Below, piece after piece: positions 34,081 through 41,741 of a stretch of DNA of 64,000 bases (the stretch's first letter is position 1; each line of letters starts with the position of its first letter). Location of the stretch: positions 60,156 to 124,155 of the forward strand of contig NZ_WWCT01000024.1 of the NCBI RefSeq assembly GCF_009857605.1, given 5' to 3'. A program made the translations under genes and the position numbers. The notes beneath the pieces were generated by a model, which saw only the letters and a list, made by a program, of their open reading frames with translations, was not told where the DNA came from and searched no databases. Source of the stretch: Duganella levis. Its GTDB lineage: Bacteria > Pseudomonadota > Gammaproteobacteria > Burkholderiales > Burkholderiaceae_D.

Positions 34081-35645
34081 TGCAGAAATTCTTGCGCCTG
34101 CTGAAAATTCTGCGGGTATCGGTACGCTACGGCCTCGACGAAATCGCTATCTCCGGCCTGAAAAAGCCGCGTATTGCCAAGCTGATCGACACGGTAATCT
34201 TCTGGCGCGACCTGTCTGCGCCGCGCGGCGTGCGGCTGCGCATGGCGCTGGAAGAACTGGGGCCGATCTTCGTCAAGTTCGGCCAGGTGCTGTCGACCCG
34301 CAGCGACCTGATCCCGGCCGACCTGGTGATCGAACTGTCGCGCTTGCAGGACCGGGTGCCGCCGTTCGACTCCGACCTGGCCGTGGCGCAAATCCAGAAA
34401 TCGCTGGGCGCCCATCCGGACCAGCTGTTTGCCACCTTTGAACGCACGCCGGTGGCCTCGGCCTCGATCGCGCAGGTGCACTTCGCCACGCTCAAGGATG
34501 GCCGCCAGGTGGCGGTCAAGGTGCTGCGTCCGGGCATGAAGAAGTCCATCGACGAGGACGTGGCGCTGATGCACATCGCCGCCGAATGGATCGGCAACGT
34601 CTGGGCCGACAGCAAGCGCCTGAAGCCGAAAGAGGTCGTGGCCGAGTTCGACAAGTACCTGCACGACGAGCTGGACCTGATGCGCGAAGCCGCCAACGCC
34701 AGCCAGCTGCGCCGCAACTTCGCCGATTCCCAGCTGCTGCTGGTGCCGGAGATGCACTGGGATTACTGCTCGCCGAGCGTGATCGTGATGGAGCGCATGC
34801 ACGGCATTCCGGTGTCGCAGATCGACCGCCTGGCGGCTGCCGGCGTAGACCTGAAAAAGCTGTCCAGCGACGGCGTGGAAATCTTCTTTACGCAAGTGTT
34901 CCGCGACGGTTTCTTCCACGCGGACATGCATCCGGGGAACATCCTGGTGTCGATCGAGCCAGAGACGTTCGGCCGCTACATCGCGCTGGACTTCGGCATC
35001 GTCGGCACGCTGACCGATTACGACAAGGATTACCTGTCGCAGAATTTCCTGGCCTTCTTCCGCCGCGACTACAAGCGCGTGGCCGAGGCCCACATCGAGT
35101 CCGGCTGGGCGCCGAAGGAGACCCGCGTCGATGAGCTGGAATCGGCGGTGCGCGCCTGCTGCGAGCCGATCTTCGACCGTCCGCTGAAGGATATTTCCTT
35201 CGGCCAGATCCTGCTGCGTTTATTCCAGACCTCGCGCCGCTTCAACGTTGAAGTGCAGCCGCAACTGGTGCTGCTGCAAAAGACGCTGCTGAATATCGAA
35301 GGCCTGGGCCGCCAGCTCGATCCCGACCTGGACCTGTGGAAAACCGCCAAGCCCTACCTGGAAAACTGGATGGGCGAGCAGGTCGGCTGGAAAGGCTTCT
35401 TGCAGCGCCTGAAAGCCGAGGCGCCGCGCTATGCCCACATCTTCCCGCAACTCCCGCGCCTGGCGCATCAGGCGCTGGAGCGGCATGCCGAAAGGCCGAA
35501 CGACAACACCGAGCTGATCAAGGTGCTGATCAACGAACAGCAGCGCACCAATCGGCTGCTAAGCCTGGTGATCTACTTCGCCGGCGCGTTTGCGCTGGGC
35601 GTGGCCGGCTTTAATCTGTACCAGCGCTTCCACCATCTGCTGTAA
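34080..35645 (+). CDS. ubiB: UbiB protein kinase-like ubiquinone biosynthesis factor
   Basis: ABC1/ADCK atypical kinase-like ATPase needed for ubiquinone synthesis. The 521-residue protein has the KxGQ motif (FVKFGQVLSTR), the Ala-rich nucleotide loop ASASIAQVH, VAVKVLRPG, catalytic FHADMHPGN, and DFG within ALDFGIVG. A C-terminal hydrophobic helix (LVIYFAGAFALGVAGF) anchors it in the inner membrane. It is the last gene of the ubi operon; a TPMT-type methyltransferase starts 5 bp later. Confidence 0.95.
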   Translation: MQKFLRLLKILRVSVRYGLDEIAISGLKKPRIAKLIDTVIFWRDLSAPRGVRLRMALEELGPIFVKFGQVLSTRSDLIPADLVIELSRLQDRVPPFDSDLAVAQIQKSLGAHPDQLFATFERTPVASASIAQVHFATLKDGRQVAVKVLRPGMKKSIDEDVALMHIAAEWIGNVWADSKRLKPKEVVAEFDKYLHDELDLMREAANASQLRRNFADSQLLLVPEMHWDYCSPSVIVMERMHGIPVSQIDRLAAAGVDLKKLSSDGVEIFFTQVFRDGFFHADMHPGNILVSIEPETFGRYIALDFGIVGTLTDYDKDYLSQNFLAFFRRDYKRVAEAHIESGWAPKETRVDELESAVRACCEPIFDRPLKDISFGQILLRLFQTSRRFNVEVQPQLVLLQKTLLNIEGLGRQLDPDLDLWKTAKPYLENWMGEQVGWKGFLQRLKAEAPRYAHIFPQLPRLAHQALERHAERPNDNTELIKVLINEQQRTNRLLSLVIYFAGAFALGVAGFNLYQRFHHLL

Positions 35646-35650
35646 GCGCC

Positions 35651-36244
35651 ATGGCAGATTTCCAGCAGCGTGATCCGTTGTCGCCGGCGTTCTGGGATGA
35701 GCGCTTCGAGCGCCATTTCACGCCGTGGGACAAGGGCGGCGTGCCGCAAGCCTTGCAGGATTTCGTCGCCGCCAACTCGCCGCTGACCACGCTGATTCCC
35801 GGCTGCGGCTCGGCCTATGAACTGGCGTTTCTGGCCGGGCAGGGCTGGGATGCTACCGCCATCGATTTCTCGCCCGCTGCCGTGGCGCAGGGCAAGCTGG
35901 CGGCCGGCGTGCATGCGGCGCGGGTGGTGGAGGCGGATTTCTTTGCATGGCAGCCGGCGGCGCCGTTGCAATTGATCTACGAACGGGCTTTTCTATGCGC
36001 GATGCCGCGCGCCATGTGGCCGCAGGTGGCGGCGCGCTGGGCACAGCTGCTGACGCCGGGGGCGCTGCTGGCAGGGTATTTCTTCTTTGACGATGCGGCC
36101 AAGGGGCCGCCGTTCGGCATCCAGCGCGAACAGCTGGAGCAGCTGCTGCGCGCGGATTTCGAGTGCATCGCCGACGACGCCGTCAGCGACTCCATCCCGG
36201 TGTTCGCCGGCAAGGAGCGCTGGATGGTGTGGCGGCGACGCTAG
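35651..36244 (+). CDS. Thiopurine S-methyltransferase-family SAM methyltransferase
   Basis: A 197-residue SAM-dependent methyltransferase of the TPMT/TMT family. Key blocks are FWDERFERHFTPWDKGG near the N-terminus and IPGCGSAYELAFLA followed by ATAIDFSPAAV, the SAM site. Members methylate thiopurines, tellurite/selenite, thiols or iodide; the actual substrate cannot be told here. It starts 5 bp after ubiB and is probably co-transcribed. Confidence 0.87.
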   Translation: MADFQQRDPLSPAFWDERFERHFTPWDKGGVPQALQDFVAANSPLTTLIPGCGSAYELAFLAGQGWDATAIDFSPAAVAQGKLAAGVHAARVVEADFFAWQPAAPLQLIYERAFLCAMPRAMWPQVAARWAQLLTPGALLAGYFFFDDAAKGPPFGIQREQLEQLLRADFECIADDAVSDSIPVFAGKERWMVWRRR

Positions 36245-36250
36245 CGTTAA

Positions 36251-36616
36251 TTAATTGCGACGTGGATTGTTTGGATGGTCGTCACGGCCGTTCGGCACGC
36301 CGTCATGATCGCTGTCGCCACGCGCCCAGCTGCCGCGCGTCATTTCCCAGTGACCATTACGTTCAGCCCAGGTTGGCTGATGGTAGACATAGCCGCGGCG
36401 CTCGCGCTCCCAGTGACCTTTGGTCCACACGTGACGATTGTTGCGCCAGTCCCAATAGCCTGGCGCCCACACATAGCCGTGGCGTGGCGCTGGCACCACT
36501 TCATCGCGCGGCGCCGGCGGCGCGGTCTGCACCACGATCACGGCAGCCGAGGCTGGCAGGGTAAACGTACCGGCGGAAGCCGCAATGGCGGCAGCAAGCA
36601 AAAGTTTCTTCATCAT
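36251..36616 (-). CDS. Exported YXWXGXW-repeat protein
   Basis: From ATG 36616 (GAGGAG six bases upstream) the 121-residue product has a signal peptide (about 1-25, LPASA-AV), a Pro-rich spacer, and aromatic repeats YVWAPGYWDWRNN, HVWTKGHWERERRG and GHWEMTRGSW of the BcpO/YXWXGXW type. The tail GDSDHDGVPNGRDDHPNNP resembles a calcium-binding thrombospondin type-3 repeat. These are small surface or periplasmic proteins of unknown function. Its leader can fold to mask the ribosome-binding site. Confidence 0.83.
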   Translation of the reverse strand: MMKKLLLAAAIAASAGTFTLPASAAVIVVQTAPPAPRDEVVPAPRHGYVWAPGYWDWRNNRHVWTKGHWERERRGYVYHQPTWAERNGHWEMTRGSWARGDSDHDGVPNGRDDHPNNPRRN

Positions 36617-36624
36617 GTTGAGCT

Positions 36625-36659
36625 CCTCTTTGTAAGGTGTGCTTACCGTTATAAAGAGG
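36625..36659 (-). promoter_or_regulatory. Leader hairpin masking the ribosome-binding site of the YXWXGXW gene
   Basis: In the minus-strand transcript CCTCTTT (36659-36653) can pair with AAAGAGG (36631-36625), continued by GTAAG/CTTAC around a 5-base loop, with a 6-base bulge on one side. AAAGAGG is the Shine-Dalgarno region of the gene starting at 36616. It may act as an RNA thermometer or other leader switch, or be only the terminator of the upstream genes. Confidence 0.45.
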
Positions 36660-36697
36660 TCGGCCACGCTTGTCTGTGCGCGCGGCCGCATATCAGC

Positions 36698-37036
36698 TCA
36701 GCTGCGGATGGCGTAGCCGGAGTCGTCCCGCTTGTGCGGCATCAACAACAGCATCAGCGCCCCGCAGGCCAGCATCGCCCAGCCGGACGGTTCCGGTACG
36801 GGGCTGGCGAGCTGCACCGGCGCGGCCTGCGCCGACGCGTGCAGCTGTGCATCGCTGTCAGGCGTGATCACGGCGGCGGTGTCCAGCGGCGGCTCGGCGT
36901 TGATGCTGAGCGTCAGATGGTCGGACGCCAGCGTCACCGGGCCGCGCTGTTCATCGAGAAATTCATGCGCGCGCATGGCCGACGCCTGGCCGGCCGCCAG
37001 CAGCGCGCTGCACAGCAGGAAAATCGCGCGGCGCAT
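36698..37036 (-). CDS. PEP-CTERM sorting domain protein, small
   Basis: A 112-residue exported protein with a signal peptide (about 1-20, GQASA) and a classical PEP-CTERM end: VPEPSG, a hydrophobic helix (WAMLACGALMLLL) and a basic tail (HKR). PEP-CTERM proteins are processed by exosortase EpsH/XrtB-type enzymes and are linked to exopolysaccharide/biofilm. ATG 37036 overlaps the stop of the upstream small gene by one base (TGATG), so the two are coupled. The mature part is only about 60 residues and has no known domain. Confidence 0.75.
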   Translation of the reverse strand: MRRAIFLLCSALLAAGQASAMRAHEFLDEQRGPVTLASDHLTLSINAEPPLDTAAVITPDSDAQLHASAQAAPVQLASPVPEPSGWAMLACGALMLLLMPHKRDDSGYAIRS

Positions 37037-37242
37037 CACTCGCCTGATTTAACAGTCCGGCGGGCAGGCAGTTTGGGCAGGTAGCGCAGGGATTGCAGAC
37101 CCACCATCACCGCCATGCACAACAGCACGGCGCGGCGATGCATCGGTTCATCCGGCGTCTGGGCGACAAATTTGTTGGAAGCGGCAAAAGCAGGAGCGGA
37201 AAGGCAAGCAGCGAGAAGGCTCGCGTACAGCGTTTTTTTCAT
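37036..37242 (-). CDS. Very small exported/membrane protein
   Basis: From ATG 37242 the product has 68 residues: a signal peptide (MKKTLYASLLAACLSAPAFA) and, after a 15-residue polar stretch, a second hydrophobic segment (RAVLLCMAVMVGLQSL) followed by a basic tail. The layout resembles a mini PEP-CTERM protein that lacks the PEP motif. A longer frame back to 37359 lacks a signal at its start. It is coupled to the PEP-CTERM gene and has an inverted-repeat leader. Function unknown. Confidence 0.6.
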   Translation of the reverse strand: MKKTLYASLLAACLSAPAFAASNKFVAQTPDEPMHRRAVLLCMAVMVGLQSLRYLPKLPARRTVKSGE

Positions 37243-37245
37243 GGT

Positions 37246-37323
37246 ATTTCCCAAAGAATCAAAGAGTTGGAGCGTCGTAAGTCCGGGACGGCTAACGAGG
37301 CGACGATTCAGGGATTGGGAAAT
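37246..37323 (-). promoter_or_regulatory. Structured leader candidate upstream of the 68-residue gene
   Basis: ATTTCCCAA (37246-37254) and TTGGGAAAT (37315-37323) are perfect 9-bp inverted repeats 60 bp apart. Inside, CGTCG (37273-37277) and CGACG (37301-37305) can pair, enclosing a CCG/CGG hairpin. In the minus transcript the closing stem includes GGGAAA, the only Shine-Dalgarno-like sequence before the ATG at 37242, so folding would hide it. Confidence 0.45.
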
Positions 37324-37446
37324 CAGCGCTTGTAGGCAAGTATTAAAACATGCTGACAAACAATAAGCGAATAGATTTTTGCTATGAAAACGATTACCGA
37401 TGGGAGCTTGGCGACAGGAAACAGTCAGATGGCGCGCAAAAGGCTT

Positions 37447-37452
37447 TATAAT
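37447..37452 (+). promoter_or_regulatory. -10 box for fmdB
   Basis: Perfect TATAAT 32 bp before the fmdB ATG in the region after the divergent small-protein genes; the -35 match is poor. Confidence 0.4.
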
Positions 37453-37484
37453 TCAGGGTTTTGATGATTTTTGCGGAGTAAGAG

Positions 37485-37772
37485 ATGCCGATCTACGCGT
37501 ACCGCTGCGAAGCCTGCGGTTTTGCCAAGGACGTCTTGCAGAAGATTTCCGACCCGCAGCTGACGGTTTGCCCGTCGTGCGGTAAAGAGTCGTTTAAAAA
37601 GCAAGTAACCGCTGCCGGTTTCCAGTTGAAGGGTTCCGGCTGGTATGTGACCGATTTCCGAGGCGGCACGCCGCCGGCCACCGGCACCGCGCCGGCGTCG
37701 ACGTCGGACAGCGCCCCAGCACCGGCCCCGGCGCCCGCGCCAGCCAAGACGGGCGGCACCGGCGACACCTGA
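37485..37772 (+). CDS. FmdB-family zinc-ribbon protein
   Basis: A 95-residue putative regulatory zinc-ribbon protein: MPIYAYRCEACG with a second pair CPSCG around residues 8-32, then a Ser/Pro/Ala-rich tail (APAPAPAPAPA). The family was named after FmdB, a regulator of amidase genes, but the function is unclear for most members. It heads the conserved fmdB, DUF502, aspS, nudB set of betaproteobacteria. Confidence 0.88.
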   Translation: MPIYAYRCEACGFAKDVLQKISDPQLTVCPSCGKESFKKQVTAAGFQLKGSGWYVTDFRGGTPPATGTAPASTSDSAPAPAPAPAPAKTGGTGDT

Positions 37773-37801
37773 AGCTCTCCCATCCACACAGAAGGACCTC
37801 G

Positions 37802-38437
37802 ATGCGTAAATATTTCATTACCGGCCTGCTGATCCTGGTGCCACTGGCGATTACCGCCTGGGTGCTGAACCTGGTGATCAGCACCATGGACCAGTCGCTG
37901 CTGTTCGTGCCGGAACGCTGGCAGCCGCGCACCCTGGTCGGCTTCGACATTCCTGGCCTGGGCACCTTGCTGACCGTCGTCATCGTGTTCCTGACCGGCC
38001 TGCTGACCAACAACCTGGTCGGCAACTACGTGGTCAAGCTGTGGGAAAAACTGCTGACCCGGATTCCGGTGGTCAGCTCGCTGTATTCGAGTGTCAAGCA
38101 GGTGTCGGACACGCTGTTCTCGTCGTCTGGCAACGCCTTCCGCAAGGCGGTGCTGATTCCGTATCCGCACCAGAATTCGTGGACCATCGCCTTCCTGACC
38201 GGCACGCCGGGCGGGGACGTGAAGAACCACCTGGTGGGCGAGTATGTGAGCGTGTACATCCCGACCACGCCGAATCCGACCTCGGGCTTTTTCCTGATGA
38301 TGGCCAAGAAGGATGTGGTCGAACTCGACATGAGTGTCGATGCGGCCCTGAAGTACATCGTTTCGATGGGCGTGGTGGCGCCGGAAGACGCGCCGAAAAC
38401 CATCGTCCTGCCAGACACTGAAACCAAGATTAACTGA
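37802..38437 (+). CDS. DUF502 membrane protein
   Basis: A 211-residue inner-membrane protein with an N-terminal membrane helix (YFITGLLILVPLAITAWVL, about 4-22), a second (about 58-78, LLTVVIVFLTGLLTNNLVG) and a soluble C-terminal domain (PVVSSLYSSVKQVSDTLF; GSTTPNPTSGFF-like IPTTPNPTSGFF). DUF502 proteins are widespread but uncharacterised in bacteria. It lies 29 bp after fmdB and 28 bp before aspS. Confidence 0.88.
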   Translation: MRKYFITGLLILVPLAITAWVLNLVISTMDQSLLFVPERWQPRTLVGFDIPGLGTLLTVVIVFLTGLLTNNLVGNYVVKLWEKLLTRIPVVSSLYSSVKQVSDTLFSSSGNAFRKAVLIPYPHQNSWTIAFLTGTPGGDVKNHLVGEYVSVYIPTTPNPTSGFFLMMAKKDVVELDMSVDAALKYIVSMGVVAPEDAPKTIVLPDTETKIN

Positions 38438-38465
38438 GTAACTTAACCTGAACCGAGAAATAAAC

Positions 38466-40274
38466 ATGTCCTCAATGCGTACTCACTACTGCGGCCTCAC
38501 CACTGAAGCGCTGCTTGGCCAAACCGTCAGCCTGTGCGGCTGGGTACACCGTCGCCGCGACCACGGCGGGGTGATCTTCATCGACCTGCGCGACCGCGAA
38601 GGCCTGGTGCAGATCGTATGCAATCCGGAACAGGCTGAAGTATTCAAGGCCGCCGAATCCGTGCGTAACGAGTTCTGCCTGCGCGTGACCGGCGTGGTCA
38701 AGGACCGCCTGGCCGGCACCGTCAACAGCAACCTGAAATCGGGCAAGATCGAAGTGGTGTGCTCGCAACTGGAAGTGCTGAACGCCTCCGTGGCCGTGCC
38801 GTTCCAGCTGGACGACGACAACCTGTCGGAAACCACCCGCCTGACCCACCGCGTGCTGGACCTGCGTCGTCCACAGATGCAGAACAACCTGCGCCTGCGC
38901 TACAAGGTGACGATGGAAGTGCGCAAGTACCTGGACGAGCTGGGCTTCATCGACATCGAAACCCCGATGCTGACCAAGTCGACCCCGGAAGGTGCGCGCG
39001 ACTACCTGGTGCCGTCGCGCGTCAACGCCGGCAGCTTCTTCGCGCTGCCGCAGTCGCCACAGCTGTTCAAGCAGCTGCTGATGGTGGCCAACTTCGACCG
39101 TTACTACCAGATCACCAAGTGCTTCCGCGACGAAGACCTGCGCGCCGACCGCCAGCCGGAATTCACCCAGATCGACTGCGAAACCTCGTTCCTGACCGAA
39201 CAGGAAATCCGCGATCTGTTCGAAGACATGATCCGCAAAACGTTCAAGAACACCATGGACGTCGACCTGCCTAACCCGTTCCCGGTGATGGACTTCGCCG
39301 AAGCCATGGGCAGCTACGGTTCGGACAAGCCGGACATGCGCGTCAAGCTGCAGTTCACCGAACTGACCGAAGTGGTCAAAAACGTCGAATTCAAGATCTT
39401 CAACAGCGCCGCCAACCTGCCGAACGGCCGCGTGGTCGGTCTGCGCGTACCGAAAGGCGGTTCGATGCCGCGTTCGGAAATCGATGCGTACACCCAGTTC
39501 GTCGCCATCTACGGCGCGCGCGGCCTGGCGTACATCAAGGTCAACGAGAAAGCCAAAGGCCGTGACGGTCTGCAATCGCCGATCGTCAAATCGATCGACG
39601 ACGCCACCCTGGCCACCATCCTGGAACTGACCGGCGCCGAAGACGGCGACCTGATCTTCTTCGGTGCGGACAAAGCCAAAGTGGTGAACGACGCCATCGG
39701 CGCGCTGCGCGTGAAGATCGGCCACTCGGAATTCGGCAAGGCCGCCGGCCTGTTCGACGACGTCTGGGCGCCGCTGTGGGTGATCGACTTCCCGATGTTC
39801 GAGTACGACGAAGAAGGCGACCGCTGGACCGCGACCCACCACCCTTTCACCGCGCCAAAAGACGGCCACGAAGACTGGCTGGAAACCAATCCGGGCGCCT
39901 GCATCGCCAAGGCCTACGACATGGTGCTGAACGGCTGGGAACTGGGCGGCGGTTCGATCCGTATCCACCGCGAAGACGTGCAGTCGAAAGTGTTCCGCGC
40001 ACTGAAGATCGACGCCGACGAAGCCCGCCTGAAGTTCGGCTTCCTGCTGGACGCGCTGCAATACGGCGCGCCGCCGCACGGTGGCCTGGCATTCGGCCTG
40101 GACCGCATCGTGACGCTGATGACCAAGTCGGACTCGATCCGCGACGTCATCGCCTTCCCGAAAACCCAGCGCGCGCAGGATCTGCTGACCCACGCGCCGT
40201 CGGAAGTGGACGAGAAGCAACTGAAAGAGCTGCATATCCGTCTGCGCGCCGTTGAGCCGAAAGTGGCTGGCTAA
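38466..40274 (+). CDS. aspS: Aspartate--tRNA ligase
   Basis: Charges tRNA-Asp. The 602-residue length fits the bacterial type with an OB anticodon domain (about 1-110), the class II core interrupted by the GAD insertion (about 290-420), and motif 3 GGLAFGLDRIV near the end. Class II motif 2 is FRDEDLRADRQPEF. The anticodon-domain loop reads RRDHGG with His where E. coli has Leu; in Pseudomonas this His goes with non-discriminating enzymes, so Asn-tRNA mischarging with GatCAB repair is possible. A hairpin terminator follows. Confidence 0.97.
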   Translation: MSSMRTHYCGLTTEALLGQTVSLCGWVHRRRDHGGVIFIDLRDREGLVQIVCNPEQAEVFKAAESVRNEFCLRVTGVVKDRLAGTVNSNLKSGKIEVVCSQLEVLNASVAVPFQLDDDNLSETTRLTHRVLDLRRPQMQNNLRLRYKVTMEVRKYLDELGFIDIETPMLTKSTPEGARDYLVPSRVNAGSFFALPQSPQLFKQLLMVANFDRYYQITKCFRDEDLRADRQPEFTQIDCETSFLTEQEIRDLFEDMIRKTFKNTMDVDLPNPFPVMDFAEAMGSYGSDKPDMRVKLQFTELTEVVKNVEFKIFNSAANLPNGRVVGLRVPKGGSMPRSEIDAYTQFVAIYGARGLAYIKVNEKAKGRDGLQSPIVKSIDDATLATILELTGAEDGDLIFFGADKAKVVNDAIGALRVKIGHSEFGKAAGLFDDVWAPLWVIDFPMFEYDEEGDRWTATHHPFTAPKDGHEDWLETNPGACIAKAYDMVLNGWELGGGSIRIHREDVQSKVFRALKIDADEARLKFGFLLDALQYGAPPHGGLAFGLDRIVTLMTKSDSIRDVIAFPKTQRAQDLLTHAPSEVDEKQLKELHIRLRAVEPKVAG

Positions 40275-40288
40275 TCTGTCTCATCTGG

Positions 40289-40315
40289 AAAAGGCGCTGC
40301 GGCGCCTTTTCTTTT
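40289..40315 (+). terminator. Rho-independent terminator after aspS
   Basis: AAAAGGCGC / GCGCCTTTT form a 9-bp stem with a 4-base loop, followed by CTTTT. It lies 14 bp after aspS and 10 bp before nudB. Confidence 0.8.
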
Positions 40316-40324
40316 AGCGCGTTT

Positions 40325-40801
40325 ATGAAGCCTTACAAGATACCCGAATCCGTGCTGGTGGTGATCCACACCGCCGACCTGCACGTGCTGCTGATCGAGC
40401 GCGCCGACAAGCCGGGCTACTGGCAATCGGTGACCGGTTCGCTGGACGCGCCGGACGAGCCGCTGTTGCAGACGGCCGCGCGCGAGCTGTTCGAGGAAAC
40501 CGGTATCGTCGCCGACGGCGAGCGCATCGCGCTGCGCGACTGGCGGCTGTCCAACATCTATGAAATCTACCCGGTCTGGCGCCACCGCTACGCGCCCGGC
40601 GTCACCCAAAATACCGAGCACGTCTTCAGCGTCGAAGTGCCGCGCGACAGCGTCATCACGCTCAGTCCGCGCGAACATCTGAATTACGTCTGGCTACCGT
40701 ATCTGGAAGCCGCCGACAAATGCTTCTCCGCCTCCAACGCCGAAGCCATCCTGCAGCTGCCTCGTTTCAGCGGTCATTCCGGCGACGGCCGGAATCCATA
40801 A
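40325..40801 (+). CDS. nudB: Dihydroneopterin triphosphate diphosphatase (Nudix)
   Basis: Removes pyrophosphate from dihydroneopterin triphosphate in folate synthesis. The 158-residue Nudix protein has the box GSLDAPDEPLLQTAARELFE followed by ETGI. The neighbour aspS is a classic partner. Its last 8 to 9 codons (GHSGDGRNP) and its stop lie in an intergenic inverted-repeat element, so the native C-terminus was replaced or extended by the insertion. Confidence 0.88.
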   Translation: MKPYKIPESVLVVIHTADLHVLLIERADKPGYWQSVTGSLDAPDEPLLQTAARELFEETGIVADGERIALRDWRLSNIYEIYPVWRHRYAPGVTQNTEHVFSVEVPRDSVITLSPREHLNYVWLPYLEAADKCFSASNAEAILQLPRFSGHSGDGRNP

Positions 40802-40855
40802 CCGTTCGTTTGCCTGCGAGCTCGGCATGGATTCCGGCGTGCGCCGGAATGACGG
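40772..40855. repeat. REP/BIME-like inverted repeat element
   Basis: Two arms of about 28 bp face each other: 40772-40799 (GGTCATTCCGGCG...CCGGAATCCAT) and 40827-40855 (ATGGATTCCGGCG...CCGGAATGACGG). Each arm is itself a short ATTCCGGC/GCCGGAAT palindrome. A 27-bp centre separates them. The same motif is known as an abundant extragenic repeat in many proteobacteria (it encodes the well-known spurious peptide PxAGMT). Only one copy is seen in the window. Confidence 0.75.
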
Positions 40856-40904
40856 TTGCTTATGTGCGGCGGCGCACGCCCCCGAATGCGATCTCGGGAG
40901 TAAA

Positions 40905-41732
40905 ATGTGTCGCATGAAGATCCGAGTCGCTACCTACAATATCCACAAGGGCGTTTCCAGCATACGCGCGGAACCGCGCGTGATGGCCTTGAAACAAGCC
41001 ATCGGCCAGTTCGACGCCGATGTGGTTTTTTTGCAGGAAGTGCAGGGCAAGCACGACCTTAAGGCCGCCAAATACGGCGCCGAACACCTGGGCCACAAGC
41101 ACTGGCCCGCTGCGGCGCAGCATGAATATTTTGCCGGCGAATCGCGCCATTTGCACGCCGCCTACGGCATGAATGCAGTCTACGACCACGGCCACCATGG
41201 CAACGCGCTGCTGAGCGCCTTCCCGATCGCCAGCCAGGCCAACCGCGACGTCTCCGACCACGCCTATGAGCAGCGCGGCATCCTGCACTGCATGCTGGAC
41301 ACGCCGCGCGGCCCGGTGCATTGCTACGTTGTCCATCTGGGCCTGTTTGAAAGCGGCCGCCGGCGCCAGACCCAGGCGCTGATCGCCGCCGTCAAGGAAA
41401 CCGCGCCGCATGGCGAACCGGTGGTCATCGCCGGCGATTTCAACGACTGGCGCAACACCCTCAGCACCGAACTGCGTAACGCGCTGGGCGTGGTCGAGGC
41501 CTTCGACGAGATCGAAGGCGCCAACAGCGCGCTGGGTGAGATCATGCGCAAGCTGCGCCGCAAGAGCAGCGTCAATCCGGCCCGTACCTTCCCGGCCGCG
41601 CTGCCGTTCTTCCGCCTGGACCGCATCTACGTGCGCGGCTTCCGGGTGGAGACGGCCGAGGTAATGCATGGTAGTCTGTGGGCCAAGCTCTCAGACCACG
41701 CTCCCATCGTCGCCTCGCTGACGCTGGCTTGA
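40905..41732 (+). CDS. Endonuclease/exonuclease/phosphatase family protein
   Basis: A 275-residue EEP-fold hydrolase, probably cytoplasmic. Catalytic motifs are ATYNIHKG, FLQEVQG, GDFNDWR and SDHAPIVA. The ATG at 40905 has GGGAG four bases upstream; ATG 40914 is next in frame. Next gene is clsB 9 bp downstream; a related EEP gene (ybhP) neighbours clsB (ybhO) in E. coli too, suggesting a joint phospholipid-related role, though this is inference. Confidence 0.88.
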   Translation: MCRMKIRVATYNIHKGVSSIRAEPRVMALKQAIGQFDADVVFLQEVQGKHDLKAAKYGAEHLGHKHWPAAAQHEYFAGESRHLHAAYGMNAVYDHGHHGNALLSAFPIASQANRDVSDHAYEQRGILHCMLDTPRGPVHCYVVHLGLFESGRRRQTQALIAAVKETAPHGEPVVIAGDFNDWRNTLSTELRNALGVVEAFDEIEGANSALGEIMRKLRRKSSVNPARTFPAALPFFRLDRIYVRGFRVETAEVMHGSLWAKLSDHAPIVASLTLA

Positions 41733-41741
41733 GCGCACACT

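Noticed and set aside
40694..40915. A minus-strand frame with FRRTPES and WIPAVAGMT
   Set aside because: This peptide is the well-known spurious translation of the intergenic repeat at 40772-40855.
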